This document shows, piece by piece, positions 12,530 through 21,944 of a DNA stretch of 64,000 nt; position 1 is the stretch's first letter; every line of letters begins with the position of its first letter. This DNA comes from Topomyia yanbarensis (Eukaryota > Arthropoda > Insecta > Diptera > Culicidae). The position numbers were made by a program, and so were the translations under genes. The stretch spans positions 370,582,166-370,646,165 of the forward strand of contig NC_080672.1 in the NCBI RefSeq assembly GCF_030247195.1. Direction: 5' to 3'. Under the pieces are notes generated by a model, which saw only the letters and a list, made by a program, of their open reading frames with translations, was not told the DNA's origin and searched no databases.

Positions 12530-13017
12530 TACAACGCGTAAAAAATCGACAGAGCATTGATTGCTCATTTCAAGCGGAATCTAAACATTACGATACAGGA
12601 ATTGGCCGGAAAAGTAAATGTTTCGCAAAGTTTCGTCTAGTGGGCCAAGAAAAGATCCTGTCTGAAAACGTATAAGATGCAGAACTTCCCAAATTGGGAC
12701 GAATACCGGCAAAGTGTTGCCAAAACGCGCGACCAAAAACTCTACACCACGCTACTAACGAAATACCGTCATTGATGATGAAACCGTCACCAAAGCGGAT
12801 ATCAAGCAGTTGCCGGGACAGGAATATTCTACAGGTAAGGCTTGCTGTGGATGGCCGTTCCAAACGGAAGAAACTTTCGAATTTCGCTTCGAAGTACCTG
12901 ATTAGGCAGGCCATATGCAGTAGTGGAAAACGTAGTGAACCATTTGTTACCAAAACCTCCATGAAATATGAAATTTACAAAACTCATTGTCTGATTACAA
13001 ATCTGGTACTTAAGTAA

Positions 13018-13547
13018 GAAATTGTTCTTTAAATATACACAGAGTTGCTGGTACCGCACTGTGTGAAAATGCTTTTACGATTTCAAGTTGAAAGGGTTAA
13101 ATTTATCTGGGAAATTTATTATTTCTGTCAACACTGCAAATGTACAAACAACAACTACATTTCAACCCTAAATATCACTGAAAAGAGTATGTTCATCGCA
13201 GGGACTTGAAATCTTTGAAAGAACTTTTCAGAGTAATTTTCTGAATTACATAAACGTAGTTGGGAAGTCATAAAACTCATACACTTCATCAATTCTTATT
13301 GAGATTCGTACAAATGGCAGCTGAGTCAAAATTTCTCAAGTGGGCCACCCAAATTAGGTGATATTGCAAATTCGATGGAAAATCCAATTTTTTGATACTA
13401 TTTGGCATTGCAAAACCGAATCCAGATGGGCTTCACAAAAAAAATAAATTGGCCATAGTATGGACATTACAAGTTTTTAGCCCATTTATTTTTTAAAAAT
13501 TACTACAGGCGACCTAATTGACCGTTTTTTAGGATCTAAGCAGCAAT
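13018..13547. other. unassigned interval before SINE
   Basis: AT-rich DNA, probably including the remaining 3' part of the mariner element, but no terminal repeat or catalytic block can be placed. No gene seen. Confidence 0.3.
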
Positions 13548-13561
13548 GAAATTGTCAAGAG

Positions 13562-14689
13562 GGGCTGGGCGTAGCGTAGTTGGTAAATCGATTGCCTTGT
13601 ATGCAGCGCACCTGGGTTTGAGTCCCGACCCCGCACATAGGGTTAGAAATTTTTCACAAGAGATTCTTCTAACCCGAAGAGGCGACCCAAGCAGCACTTG
13701 CAACATGTTCTAGAAAAACAATAAAAGTAATATGTTGCATTACAATGACAACAGAATTGCAAAAAATATGACTGTTGCATGTGAGAAACACAGCTGCTGT
13801 ACGTTATACCTTAGTTATTTATTTGTAATGCTAATGTTTTCTGAAACAATCAACTTTGACACATATTATTGATGTTTTTTGCAACGTGTTTGTGACTCTA
13901 CTGCACAGCTAAAACAATTTTGTTGCAAGCATCATCGCGAAAACTGGAGATGACATTATTATTCAACTTGTCAGCAAATTTGATTCTGGATACACTTATA
14001 AAACTTTTACTCAACTTCATTTTGGAACATAGTAGAAATAAAAACAACCGCCATATTTATTCATTGAATGAATTCTTTCTCGATAAAAGTTGCTGACGAA
14101 CAGTTAATATATATAGATTTTTTAATCGGAACCCAAAATTTTCGTCATTAATATGCTTCAAATTTTTGATTACTTTCGAAAAAAGCATGCTTTGCGTACG
14201 ATAAATAATTAACAAAATAAGTATAAAATTTTTTGAGTTTATATCAACGTTGTTTTAAGGCCCTTTAATAATATCAAAGTAACTCAAAACTCGATTCATT
14301 TTTATTGGCTATACATTTTCACCCACATTAATGATATTGTCATATTCGAATGTGAACACAATATTTATACTTTGTTTGCATAACAATTTCATGAAACACA
14401 TTAAGTTTCATTTCCTTCCGACAAAGTTGTTTTCAAAGCAATCACTAGCATTATTGCAACAATCTTTGTTGTTATTAAGATTCTTGGTACTTCATTCGGA
14501 ACAAATGAACATGTTGCCTATAAGCTCCACCCCTTGCGCTTTTTTAATTGCATAACAGTTGAATGACGCTTGCTGCAGTAATATTTTCACAAATTAATGT
14601 TGGACATTGGTGTTGTAAAAACAGCTTATCAACATACCGTGTTGCTTGGGGAATGACCTTAAGGTTAAAACCTCTATAATCGAAAAAAA
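13562..14689 (+). mobile_element. Feilai-like tRNA-derived SINE, split by an insertion
   Basis: The 5' part (13562-13685) begins ggggctgggcgtagcgtagt and carries a box A-like (tagcgtagttgg) and box B-like (gggtttgagtcc) pol III promoter. It then reads cacatagggttagaaatttt. The 3' part (14653-14689) is atgaccttaaggttaaaacctctataatcgaaaaa. This order matches the Aedes SINE Feilai as I know it. Flanking direct repeats aattgtcaagag (ending 13561) and aattgtcgagag (14690-14701) are a 12-bp target duplication with one difference. An element occupies 13686-14650. Confidence 0.8.
13686..14650. mobile_element. 965-bp inverted-repeat element inside the SINE
   Basis: It starts CCCAAGCAGCAC and ends GTGTTGCTTGGG (reverse complement CCCAAGCAACAC). 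GA on each side (13684-13685, 14651-14652) is consistent with a 2-bp target duplication. Taking out the element plus one GA gives an uninterrupted Feilai-like order 'gaggcgaatgacc'. The interior has no convincing frame. The ends resemble those of the 96-bp MITE at 10430-10525. I cannot name the superfamily. Confidence 0.75.
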
Positions 14690-14701
14690 AATTGTCGAGA
14701 G

Positions 14702-15290
14702 ACACAGATTATTCGTGATTTATTTCGATCCAAAAAGTCACTATTTTGCATATTTTTTTAACAATTGTTTATAAAAGAATGAAAATAAAAAGTGTTCTGC
14801 GCCTCTTTTTTGTTCCAAAAAAATATCACATATACTACTTTTAGTAGCTAACAATATGCCGCCAAGAAAAAAAGACCATATGCAACTAACTTATTCCACG
14901 CCGAACGTTGCCACACACGAATTTCGTACAATGGATTGAAGGCGTAAAAAGCTTGCGTTGCGGCGACTCCGCGTGGACCAACATGCCCGGTGCAGATTTT
15001 GTCACGTTATCAAAGGAAAATGAATGGAACCGCTACAAGCTATCGTGGTAAACATTTAGTCAGCCTGTAACTTTCAATTTAATGCAATGGCAAATATGTA
15101 TTTATGCATCAATCGAATGCAAATAATGCAGGCTACAATTTATGGAACAAATTCATTGTGAATATGTCATAGTGTTAAATTATAACAGATTGACTCTATG
15201 AGTAAAAGTTCTTAATTTCTTTGTATTTCTGTGATGTTTTTGTATATTTTCATTTCATTGAATTTTAAAACTTTCGTTCAAAAATTGGAT
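14702..15290. other. interval with a short basic frame
   Basis: Mostly AT-rich. A short frame starts at ATG 14855 with MPPRKKRPYATN and stops soon after. An overlapping frame around 14930-15050 gives a segment like GDSAWTNMPGADFVTLSKEN. The local GC rise and the basic start are mildly suggestive of a decayed coding fragment. I do not recognise it. Confidence 0.25.
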
Positions 15291-15296
15291 CCTGCA

Positions 15297-16142
15297 TTAT
15301 TTCCGGACACGCATTTGCACTACAGCTGGGCGGATACATATCAAATTATATGAAATTCCGTAATCGGATTCACAAAGATCACACGAATAATACACGGCAC
15401 GCTGAATAGCACCCATGTGACAATTAAGTTTGCAATGTACAGTTGAAGCCCTGACTAGAATATTGCAATTGTGCTTGGAAAATTCAGCGAATTCTTTGAC
15501 ATTTTCGGACACATATCCGGCAGAAAAGTCTTTGTTTGAACGCAAGTTTGCAAGCTACGCCAATAAATGGCATGTTCGGATGCTGCCCAAGAGCGAATCT
15601 TGTGCGTTATCCAACTTATCGACAGTGGTAGAACTGGTTCTGGACCAACGAAGTCAGTCGCAGCGCCCGTTTCAACCAATTTGTCCGCCCATTCATTTCC
15701 AGTAATACCGGAACGACCGGGTACCCATATAAAGTAGATAGCATTTGAAATGCTAAGTTCTTCAAATTCAGTTCGACATGCGATTTGCTAAACTAAGTGC
15801 TTTCAGGGCAGCCTGTCAGAGCAAAAATAGATTGTTTTACCGCAAATTGAAAAGTTGAAGTTCCGATTGTACGCCACATAGAATTGCGAAGATTTCTGCT
15901 TGGAATACGGTACTGTATCTACCATGCGAATGAGATAGGTTTAATCTAATTTCACGACAATAGACACCAGCACCGGCTCGGACCTCCAACAAAGAACCGT
16001 TAGTATAACAAGCTATGTATTCTTCAAGTTGTCGCTCCATCCAGCCAGACAGCCATTCCTCGCGAGGAGGAATTCTGACATTGAAACTAGGTGTGAGTGT
16101 AATGTCACTGGGAGCAAGTATATACTCGTCCCAAGTTATCAT
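15297..16142 (-). pseudogene. LINE RNase H and C-terminal zinc region
   Basis: The minus strand at 15837-16142 reads MERQLEEYIACYTNGSL, then AGAGVYCREIRLN and FQAEIFAILCGVQS. These are the first RNase H blocks (canonical YTDGS here YTNGS, so the catalytic Asp is changed to Asn) and the conserved Glu block. Downstream, 15455-15679 gives GAATDFVGPEP and WAASEHAIYW, and 15297-15545 gives CDLCESDYGISYNLIC, a Cys/His cluster at the C-terminus. The parts lie in different frames. The plus-strand sister at 49880-50467 keeps YTDDS. Confidence 0.8.
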
Positions 16143-16969
16143 TTAGGGCCACTATCTTGTGTGGCTAGTTGCACGATCTATCGATCTATCGATCTATAGA
16201 TCCCAGTAACATTAAGACGGTATGCACAAAAAAGTGATTCTTGTTTCAGAAATACATATAGTGGTTTTATGTTAAAGAGTGTCTCTAGAGCAAGAGAGCA
16301 CCAGTCATCGCCATCAAGCCAATCTTTTGAAGATGGTTTGACTTTGATTGGAGTATCTTGATTCTTCTCTTCTTCCATCACACAAGGCACCCGTATGCCA
16401 GTATTGGTATAATAATTGTTGTGTAGATCCACTGAATGTATTTGGGGTTGAAACCCCAAGATTTACCTAAGGTCGTCTACATTGGCCGAAGGCCATGCAA
16501 GGTTTTTTTGTTTCTGAAATCGAAGTGAGCTGCCCAAGGTATGAGTCACCCAACGTAACTTTATCTGCGACAAGAATTTCAGAGTCAAATAACTGCAACG
16601 GACGACCTCCGGTTGTAATCCTTCGTTGGGTGTAAATCACCGTTGATGTTTTCTTTGGATTAACTGAGAGTTCAAAATGAAGACACTATTGCTCACTAAC
16701 ACAGAAGACTTGTTGCATCAAATCAAAGTGTGTTAATGCAAATACCGGTATTCATATATATGATAATCATCGGTGAAACGTCGGACACCCAAGTTTATTA
16801 AGTTTCTTCAACAAGCGATCGGCGACAAGGTTCCATAGCAGTGATGACAACACACCACATTAAGAACATCCGCAGACACTCAGTTTCCTTACCTTTACTT
16901 GTGTTAACAATGAGCACAGATGTCGTTTGCTAAGCATTGCTTGTATCCAGTTAGTGGTATATGAAGGTG

Positions 16970-17788
16970 TTATCGTGCTGCTTCCAAAATAGATTCGAAA
17001 GACACGTTGTCAAAAGCACCTTCAATTTCAAGAAAAACTCCTAAATTTGATTGCTTTTTCGAAAAAGCTGTTTCAATGTTGTAGACAATATTGTGAAACG
17101 GGGTAGTAGAGTAGATATGCATCTTGCATTGCATGCAGCGGATGCCCACCGAAGCTAGCATCCCGAATGTAGTAATTGATAAGTGTTCCACTAATTTGAG
17201 AAGGAAGGGGGTCAAACTGATCGGTCTAAAGCTCTTTTCCTTCTCATAAGTGACGCGGCAACCTTTGAGAATAAATTTTACAGTTATTGCAATGTAACCT
17301 GGTGCAAGACTACAAGTAAGAAAATTTTTCAAAATATTCTTGAAGTGTTCATATCCTCTTTGAAGAAGAACAGGAATAATTCCATCTTCACCCGGAGATT
17401 TATAGGCAGCAAAACCTTCAATCGCCCATTTGATCGATTCGGTTGTCACATTTCTACGGGCAAATGCCCAAGAATCAGAACTACCTGAAAAGAAATCAGA
17501 GGCAGTTGTCGGTGTAGGCTCCATGCACACTGGAAAGTGTGTGTCAAAAAGACAGTTGAGTACTACATTTTCGTCAGACGAATATTCACCATTAGCAGTT
17601 CTCATGGAACTGACATGAAAGTCTTTCGATTTCGAAAGTAACATATTTAATCTACTAGTCTCATTGAGACTTGAGACATTTATGCAGAGGGTTTTCCAAC
17701 CACTTCGCTCAGAGGATCGAAGGGCTTTCTGTATGCTTTGCGGGCCAACTAAAATGCCTCCGACCCGTCCCTGCGTCTGCAATTCCAA
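16970..17788 (-). pseudogene. LINE reverse transcriptase fragment
   Basis: A continuous 272-codon minus frame contains the typical blocks in order: AAYKSPGEDGIIPVLLQRG, GYIAITVKFILKG, FRPISLTPFLLKLVEHL, then GVFLEIEGAFDNVSFESI. The last is the first catalytic block; the family has LDIEGAFDNV there, so the catalytic Asp appears replaced by Glu in this copy. The plus-strand copy near 45880 keeps LDIEGAFDNV. The frame ends in stop just before the expected palm continuation. The downstream YADD block lies in decayed sequence near 16770 (a FTDDY-like reading). Confidence 0.85.
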
Positions 17789-17789
17789 G

Positions 17790-18232
17790 CTCTTCTACAC
17801 AACTTTTTAAGTCAGACAAGTTCGGTATTCTACCAAGGTGTTCCTCTAGAAGCACGCATAACTCGAACCGGGCAAGCCTCTTGGTATGCTGCTACTATGA
17901 GTGCTTTTGGTTTATCCACGACCTCATCCAAGTTACTTGGAGATTCAATCGTCGGAAGATACCCATGAAACCTAGTCGCTAAGCCCTCTTCGTAGAATCC
18001 CCGGTTTGTAGATTTTCAATTACAATATATGATAATATCTAACGAAATGCTTAAGTGATCAAAGACGATGCATTTATGATCAGATAACGACGATTCAAGC
18101 TTGTTTGGTACGAGCCAGTTTGCCTACTTATGCATAATACCGTCAGAGCAGAGAGTTACATCTAATACCTCTTTTCTGCCTGCTGTTGCCAATGTTGGGT
18201 GATTTCCTACTTTAAGTATGTGCAGATATGTA
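17790..18232 (-). pseudogene. LINE endonuclease C-terminal part
   Basis: This minus-strand stretch aligns with plus-strand 43480-43960, including 'gagggcttagcgactaggtt', 'tggatgaggtcgtggataaa' and 'aggaacaccttggtagaata'. It encodes the end of the apurinic endonuclease-like domain and the linker to the reverse transcriptase. Frames are broken. The block continues beyond the TA-flanked insertion at 18758. Confidence 0.7.
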
Positions 18233-18757
18233 GGGGACGGTGGGGAGTTGTGAACATAGCTTTGTTTTCGGGGTATAACTACCATACACATTGGTCGATT
18301 TGCAATATTTGAACTGATATTGGTAAAGGACTCCTGAATACATCCACAGGCTAAAGGTATTTAAAATAATCAATGTCTTGTTTGAGATATGGCACATTGC
18401 GTGAAATGCGTGGAATCGGCATTTTTAAGTTTGGTGGGGAGTTGTGAACCATTACAAAAAGCAGGAAAAATGGAATATTGTTGAGATTTATTTTTATTAA
18501 GCCTATAGACGATAAATTTTAAGATAATTCTAAACTACAGATGAGTCAGCAAAGTGATCTGATTCGCAATGGATAGGCGACAATTGATTCACGCTAAACT
18601 ACCTGAATTCGCGGTTGCAGCGGGTGATTAAAATTGTGGTAGAATCCTGTTCTTCGAATAAAATTACTAATCAGAAAATGACGTGAAACATTTAACAGTA
18701 TTTATCACATTTTTAACATTTATAGCTTAGCTGAGCTCACAACTGCACACCGTTCCC
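18233..18757. mobile_element. 525-bp TA-flanked inverted-repeat element
   Basis: The left end is GGGGACGGTGGGGAGTTGTGA and the right end is the imperfect complement tcacaactgcacaccgttccc, with TA on both sides (18231-18232, 18758-18759). The string GGTGGGGAGTTGTGAAC recurs internally near 18434-18450. Removing the element and one TA rejoins the LINE endonuclease (…MEYASS / TYLHILKVG… in approximate reading). Non-autonomous; no internal gene. The layout resembles 54047-55395. Confidence 0.8.
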
Positions 18758-18759
18758 TA

Positions 18760-19061
18760 CTACTTGCATATTCCATCAATTCGGAGCCTCTCAAATTGAA
18801 ATCTGAGCTGCCCAAAAATTATGTGGTGCGCATTTGTATCACCGCCGATTATAAGGGGAAACCATTTCTGCCACAGGATGATACAACCCTTTTGAAATCA
18901 TAAGAAGGAGATGGTTCATTATGCGGCAAATAAACCGAACAATTGACATATTTTTTGTTTATGTTAGCAATAGTCATATTGACCATGACAGAACAAATAT
19001 CGCGAGTTGTGAGGTCGGATATAAGACATGCGTCAATGAAACATTTCACGTGGATTTTTGT
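18760..19061 (-). pseudogene. LINE endonuclease N-terminal part
   Basis: The minus strand encodes TRDICSVMVNMTIANINKKY, VYLPHNEPSPSYDF and KRVVSSCGRNGFPL, followed by IIGGDTNAHH-like codons near 18830. This is the central part of an apurinic-type endonuclease, with the Asp-x-Asn-x-His block (DTNAHH). Plus-strand 43250-43430 is the same region of a second copy. The N-terminal catalytic block is not seen, so the copy is 5' truncated or diverged. Confidence 0.75.
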
Positions 19062-19339
19062 TGATAGTTGCGAAGACGAGGTTAATTAGCTTTCCAACAC
19101 AGAAGTTTCCTTTATGCATATCCAGTTCTTGAATCAAAGCTTTGGAAACCTTTTCTTCCTATACAAGGCGGGATAGATTCATAATTGTGTACGTTTATGC
19201 TGAAGATTAATTTATTCTACTCTAACCATACTCGATCACAGCACTTAAAATATCATCATCAGTTGGCATGTAATCGTCTATAGCGAACCCCGAAATAGGA
19301 CATGACCATAACTTGAATCTCACGATTTACGAAGAAACA

Positions 19340-19730
19340 AACATCCACTGTGTCAGAGATTCGCGTAACACAGCATTGTGCGCGACTGACATATTTTAGT
19401 CCTGCCAGCCATTCAGTCCTCGGCACAGAGAAATACCCTGACTTGGAGGTTGTAGACCTACTCTCATATTGTCCAGGATTTCGTGCTGCAATTTTGTTCT
19501 TAAAAGATTATCAGCTTGCTTGCAGGATTCGAGTGTGTATCTTCGTCGCGAGCGATTGACTCTCGTAGAGCTCCCTTCGAGTCAGTTAATTTTCATCATT
19601 TTCGGCATAGTTTAGTGCCTCCCGGTTATCAAAAGTGTGAACAACGGTGCAATTTAACGATTATACAAAGTGAAGTGACTTATAAATGAATTTTTCGGCA
19701 TATTTTCGACTGAGGTGAGTGGTGACAGAT
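19340..19730 (+). promoter_or_regulatory. possible pol II start and first exon
   Basis: A TCAGTT initiator-like site at 19582 is followed by about 100 bases of leader, an ATG at 19686 (MNFSAYFRL) and a strong donor gag|gtgagt at 19715. This is the layout of an insect first exon, but equally of an LTR retroelement leader. The neighbouring block to 21780 has repeats (see 19501-21780). No downstream coding exon is identified, so the call is tentative. Confidence 0.3.
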
Positions 19731-21780
19731 TGAAAAAAAAAATCTTTTCCTCGCACTACGGTCCGTCGATTCCCGATGCAAGAACAATAAAAGTGCACAG
19801 AAAACATCTAGAAACACAGTGTACAATCTAAAAATAAGGAAAAATGGTTTTTCAGAGAAAAAACTCGATCCGAAAAGTAAAAAAAATACGCCTATAAGAA
19901 AAATTGGCATGTTCAAATAATTGGCGTTTCACCGGCGACTAGCGACTACCAGGTGTCGCCCCAAAATTCTTCGCCCGAAAAATAGGTGGCAAACCAGCCG
20001 GTCGGTGCTTAGCTATTTTCGTCCGCGTCCCTTGTCACCTATTTTTATTGGGTTTTTCATCGGCGGTGCTATCTTTGAAAATGAGCCGCCTTGGATATTC
20101 AACTGTTTTTTGCGATGTTATTTTATTGCAAATGAGTAGAGGTTTTGATTCTTTTATATTCGGGATTGCAGATATTTTGTCGCAGGTAAATTTTGGATTC
20201 ACGTTGATATGATGGCACTGTAAGGGAACACGTATCCGCCGGTCGGCCAACTTTTCTTTGGACTGAGCAAACTAATTTCTATGTTTATTTAGGGTTTGTT
20301 TCACCAACGGGGGAACTGATCCACAGAACATTCAATGTGCATAGGGAAAACGCATGGCCTTATTTGAGTGGAATGATCACTTCAATCATATATAAGGTTT
20401 GAGAATTGACAATTTGCGAGAGGGATCGGGGAGTGTTTTGCTGTCATGTTCATTGGTTAGCTTTCAATTCTTTCTCATGCCTCCATGCGAGTCTAGATCT
20501 ATTGATGACATTTGGTCCTTAGACCAGCGTCGACTGGGTGCTGTCGGCCTTCTGCCGATAGTGGCAGAATGAGAGGGTGCGAACGGATCTAGCCGAGAAA
20601 ACAATACCGTAAAAATGAATATTTGTTCGGAGGTCGGCTCCAATGGGACTTTGATTTGACTGGTATCGATGATCGCGGGTCAATACGTACTGAAAATTCG
20701 CCGCGTCTGTTTTAATGAATATAATTTCAAGTTCCGTTATTGGTAACAAGCCCATGCATCAGGTTAACGATCCTCTGCATTTTTGTTCAATGTTCGTTAT
20801 AATCGTTCGTATACGTGTATTTCGCAAACAATTTGATATGGAAAATAGAGAATACTTTCGATGATTTATAACATTTCGAGCAATCATAACTCTTTGTCTG
20901 TATAACGTGTTATCACTAGGTAGTTTTCAACCCAAAAATATATCGCAGAGAAGGAATAGCGAAATTAGTCTAAATAATGCTGCAATAAATAGTGATCCGG
21001 CGCATTACGTAGATAAGCTTAGCTTTTCTAAGCAATACTCCCACGATCGGCTGTGTGGAATGCTTTTGTTTAGAAAACATAGGATACTCTCGGTAGCCGG
21101 CTACCCAGAGTTTAAAAAGATCCAAAAACTAAACAAGATCTTCTTTTTTGAGCGATCGTGTTCTCGAAAACTAACTAAACTACTACCTAATAAACTATGC
21201 TTTACAGGTCGCATCGCTTGCTTGGAGCGAATCCTAGACTCTATTCCCTTCCAAACCACCAACTCCGCGACACCTATGGAAGAGTAAGAAATTCGTCGCG
21301 TGATTGAATATTATTAAAAAATATGATCAGTGCTCCTTATAGCCGGCTATGCGGAGTTCAAGTTACTTATTTCGCTAATCGTATCAATACAACAAATGAT
21401 AAATTTCCCAAATTCTCGGCAGCCGGCTGCCTAGAGCAATTATTACATGATAACGCTATTGGCTTTATTACTAACAACTCTCCCCTTCCCGTGATACATG
21501 TGGAGATGCAGAGGCTTTCTCGGTCTCTAGTAGCAACATGTATCGCACTAACATTCCTTCCTTTCCCAGAAGATCTGCATTCGGACGTAGCCGGCGTCGG
21601 TATTGATCAGCATGCAGGGATCAATATAGATTGTACAATGTGGCTCACCGTGTTATTCCCAAGCATGTTGCTTCAATAAACATTTTACAATCTAATTTGG
21701 TCCTGGTCAATAACGGAGTAGTAACTACGGGCGATCTCTTATGCTTATGCTTATGCTAAAAGATTATCAACTTGCTTGCA
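19501..21780 (+). repeat. block bounded by a 24-bp direct repeat
   Basis: The sequence taaaagattatc(a)rcttgcttgca is present at 19501-19524 and 21757-21780 with one difference, in the same orientation, 2.26 kb apart. The second copy follows three cttatg units (21738-21755). The arrangement could mark an LTR retroelement remnant with partial LTRs or a duplication. No gag or pol frame lies between, so the nature is open. The interval 19731-20900 itself shows no gene. Confidence 0.35.
21325..21756 (+). repeat. dispersed repeat Y, copy 1 (LTR-like)
   Basis: This stretch aligns over about 430 bases, at high but incomplete identity, with 52752-53172 in the same orientation. Shared strings include 'ttctcggcagccggctgc', 'acatgtggagatgcagagg', 'gcgtcggtattgat' and 'caataacggagtag'. 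An aataaa signal lies in copy 1 near 21677. The sequence AGCCGGCT recurs at 21095, 21341 and 21421. The polyadenylation-like signal near the 3' end would fit an LTR or a retroelement 3' end. No coding sequence. Confidence 0.55.
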
Positions 21781-21944
21781 TTAATTCAATTTCTCATTAC
21801 AATCTCATCAAATCACGTTGTGATTCAATGTATCAAGAGAAAGTAAATCACACGGACCAAATAGGATTCACTTTCACTTTTGAAAATTGTGAAACTCGAG
21901 CCTCAAGAAAACAAGTTTTTACGCACGAACATATTTTTAATTAG

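Larger units (their letters stand above)
10312..13017 (+). pseudogene. mariner/Tc1 (ITmD37E-like) transposase, broken by two insertions
   Basis: The frame starts at ATG 10312 (MEENQQTVRERILFTHMQNP), the N-terminal helix-turn-helix region. It is interrupted by a 96-bp MITE (10430-10525), resumes about 10536-10597 (DHKSGAEDK), is interrupted by a pogo-like element (10598-12529) and resumes at 12532 (RALIAHFKRNLNITIQELAG, then WDEYRQSVAKTRDQKLYTT). A frameshift near 12765 leads into DDETVTKADIKQLPGQE, the block with the first catalytic Asp. A further shift leads to KYLIRQAICSSGKRSEPF near 12890-12960. In-frame stops occur at 12538 and 12637 and near 12765. The last catalytic residues are not found downstream. 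Removing both insertions rejoins the frame sensibly, which supports the order of events. Confidence 0.8.
15290..19061 (-). mobile_element. LINE (I/R1/LOA-type ORF2), decayed, minus strand
   Basis: Read from about 19061 down to 15290, the minus strand carries the ORF2 order of an RNase H-bearing LINE. The order is endonuclease (YLPHNEPSP near 18900), endonuclease C-terminus (17790-18230), reverse transcriptase (16970-17788), connection region (16178-16970), RNase H (15837-16142) and a C-terminal Cys/His region (15297-15705). Frameshifts and stops separate the blocks, so it is dead. A TA-flanked element (18233-18757) splits the endonuclease part. The same family occurs on the plus strand at 43230-44356, 45815-46150 and 49880-50640. 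ORF1 and the 5' end are not seen. Confidence 0.85.

Noticed and set aside
16170..16205. regularly spaced atcgatct repeats as a CRISPR-like array
   Set aside because: Only three or four contiguous 8-bp units without spacers; a microsatellite.
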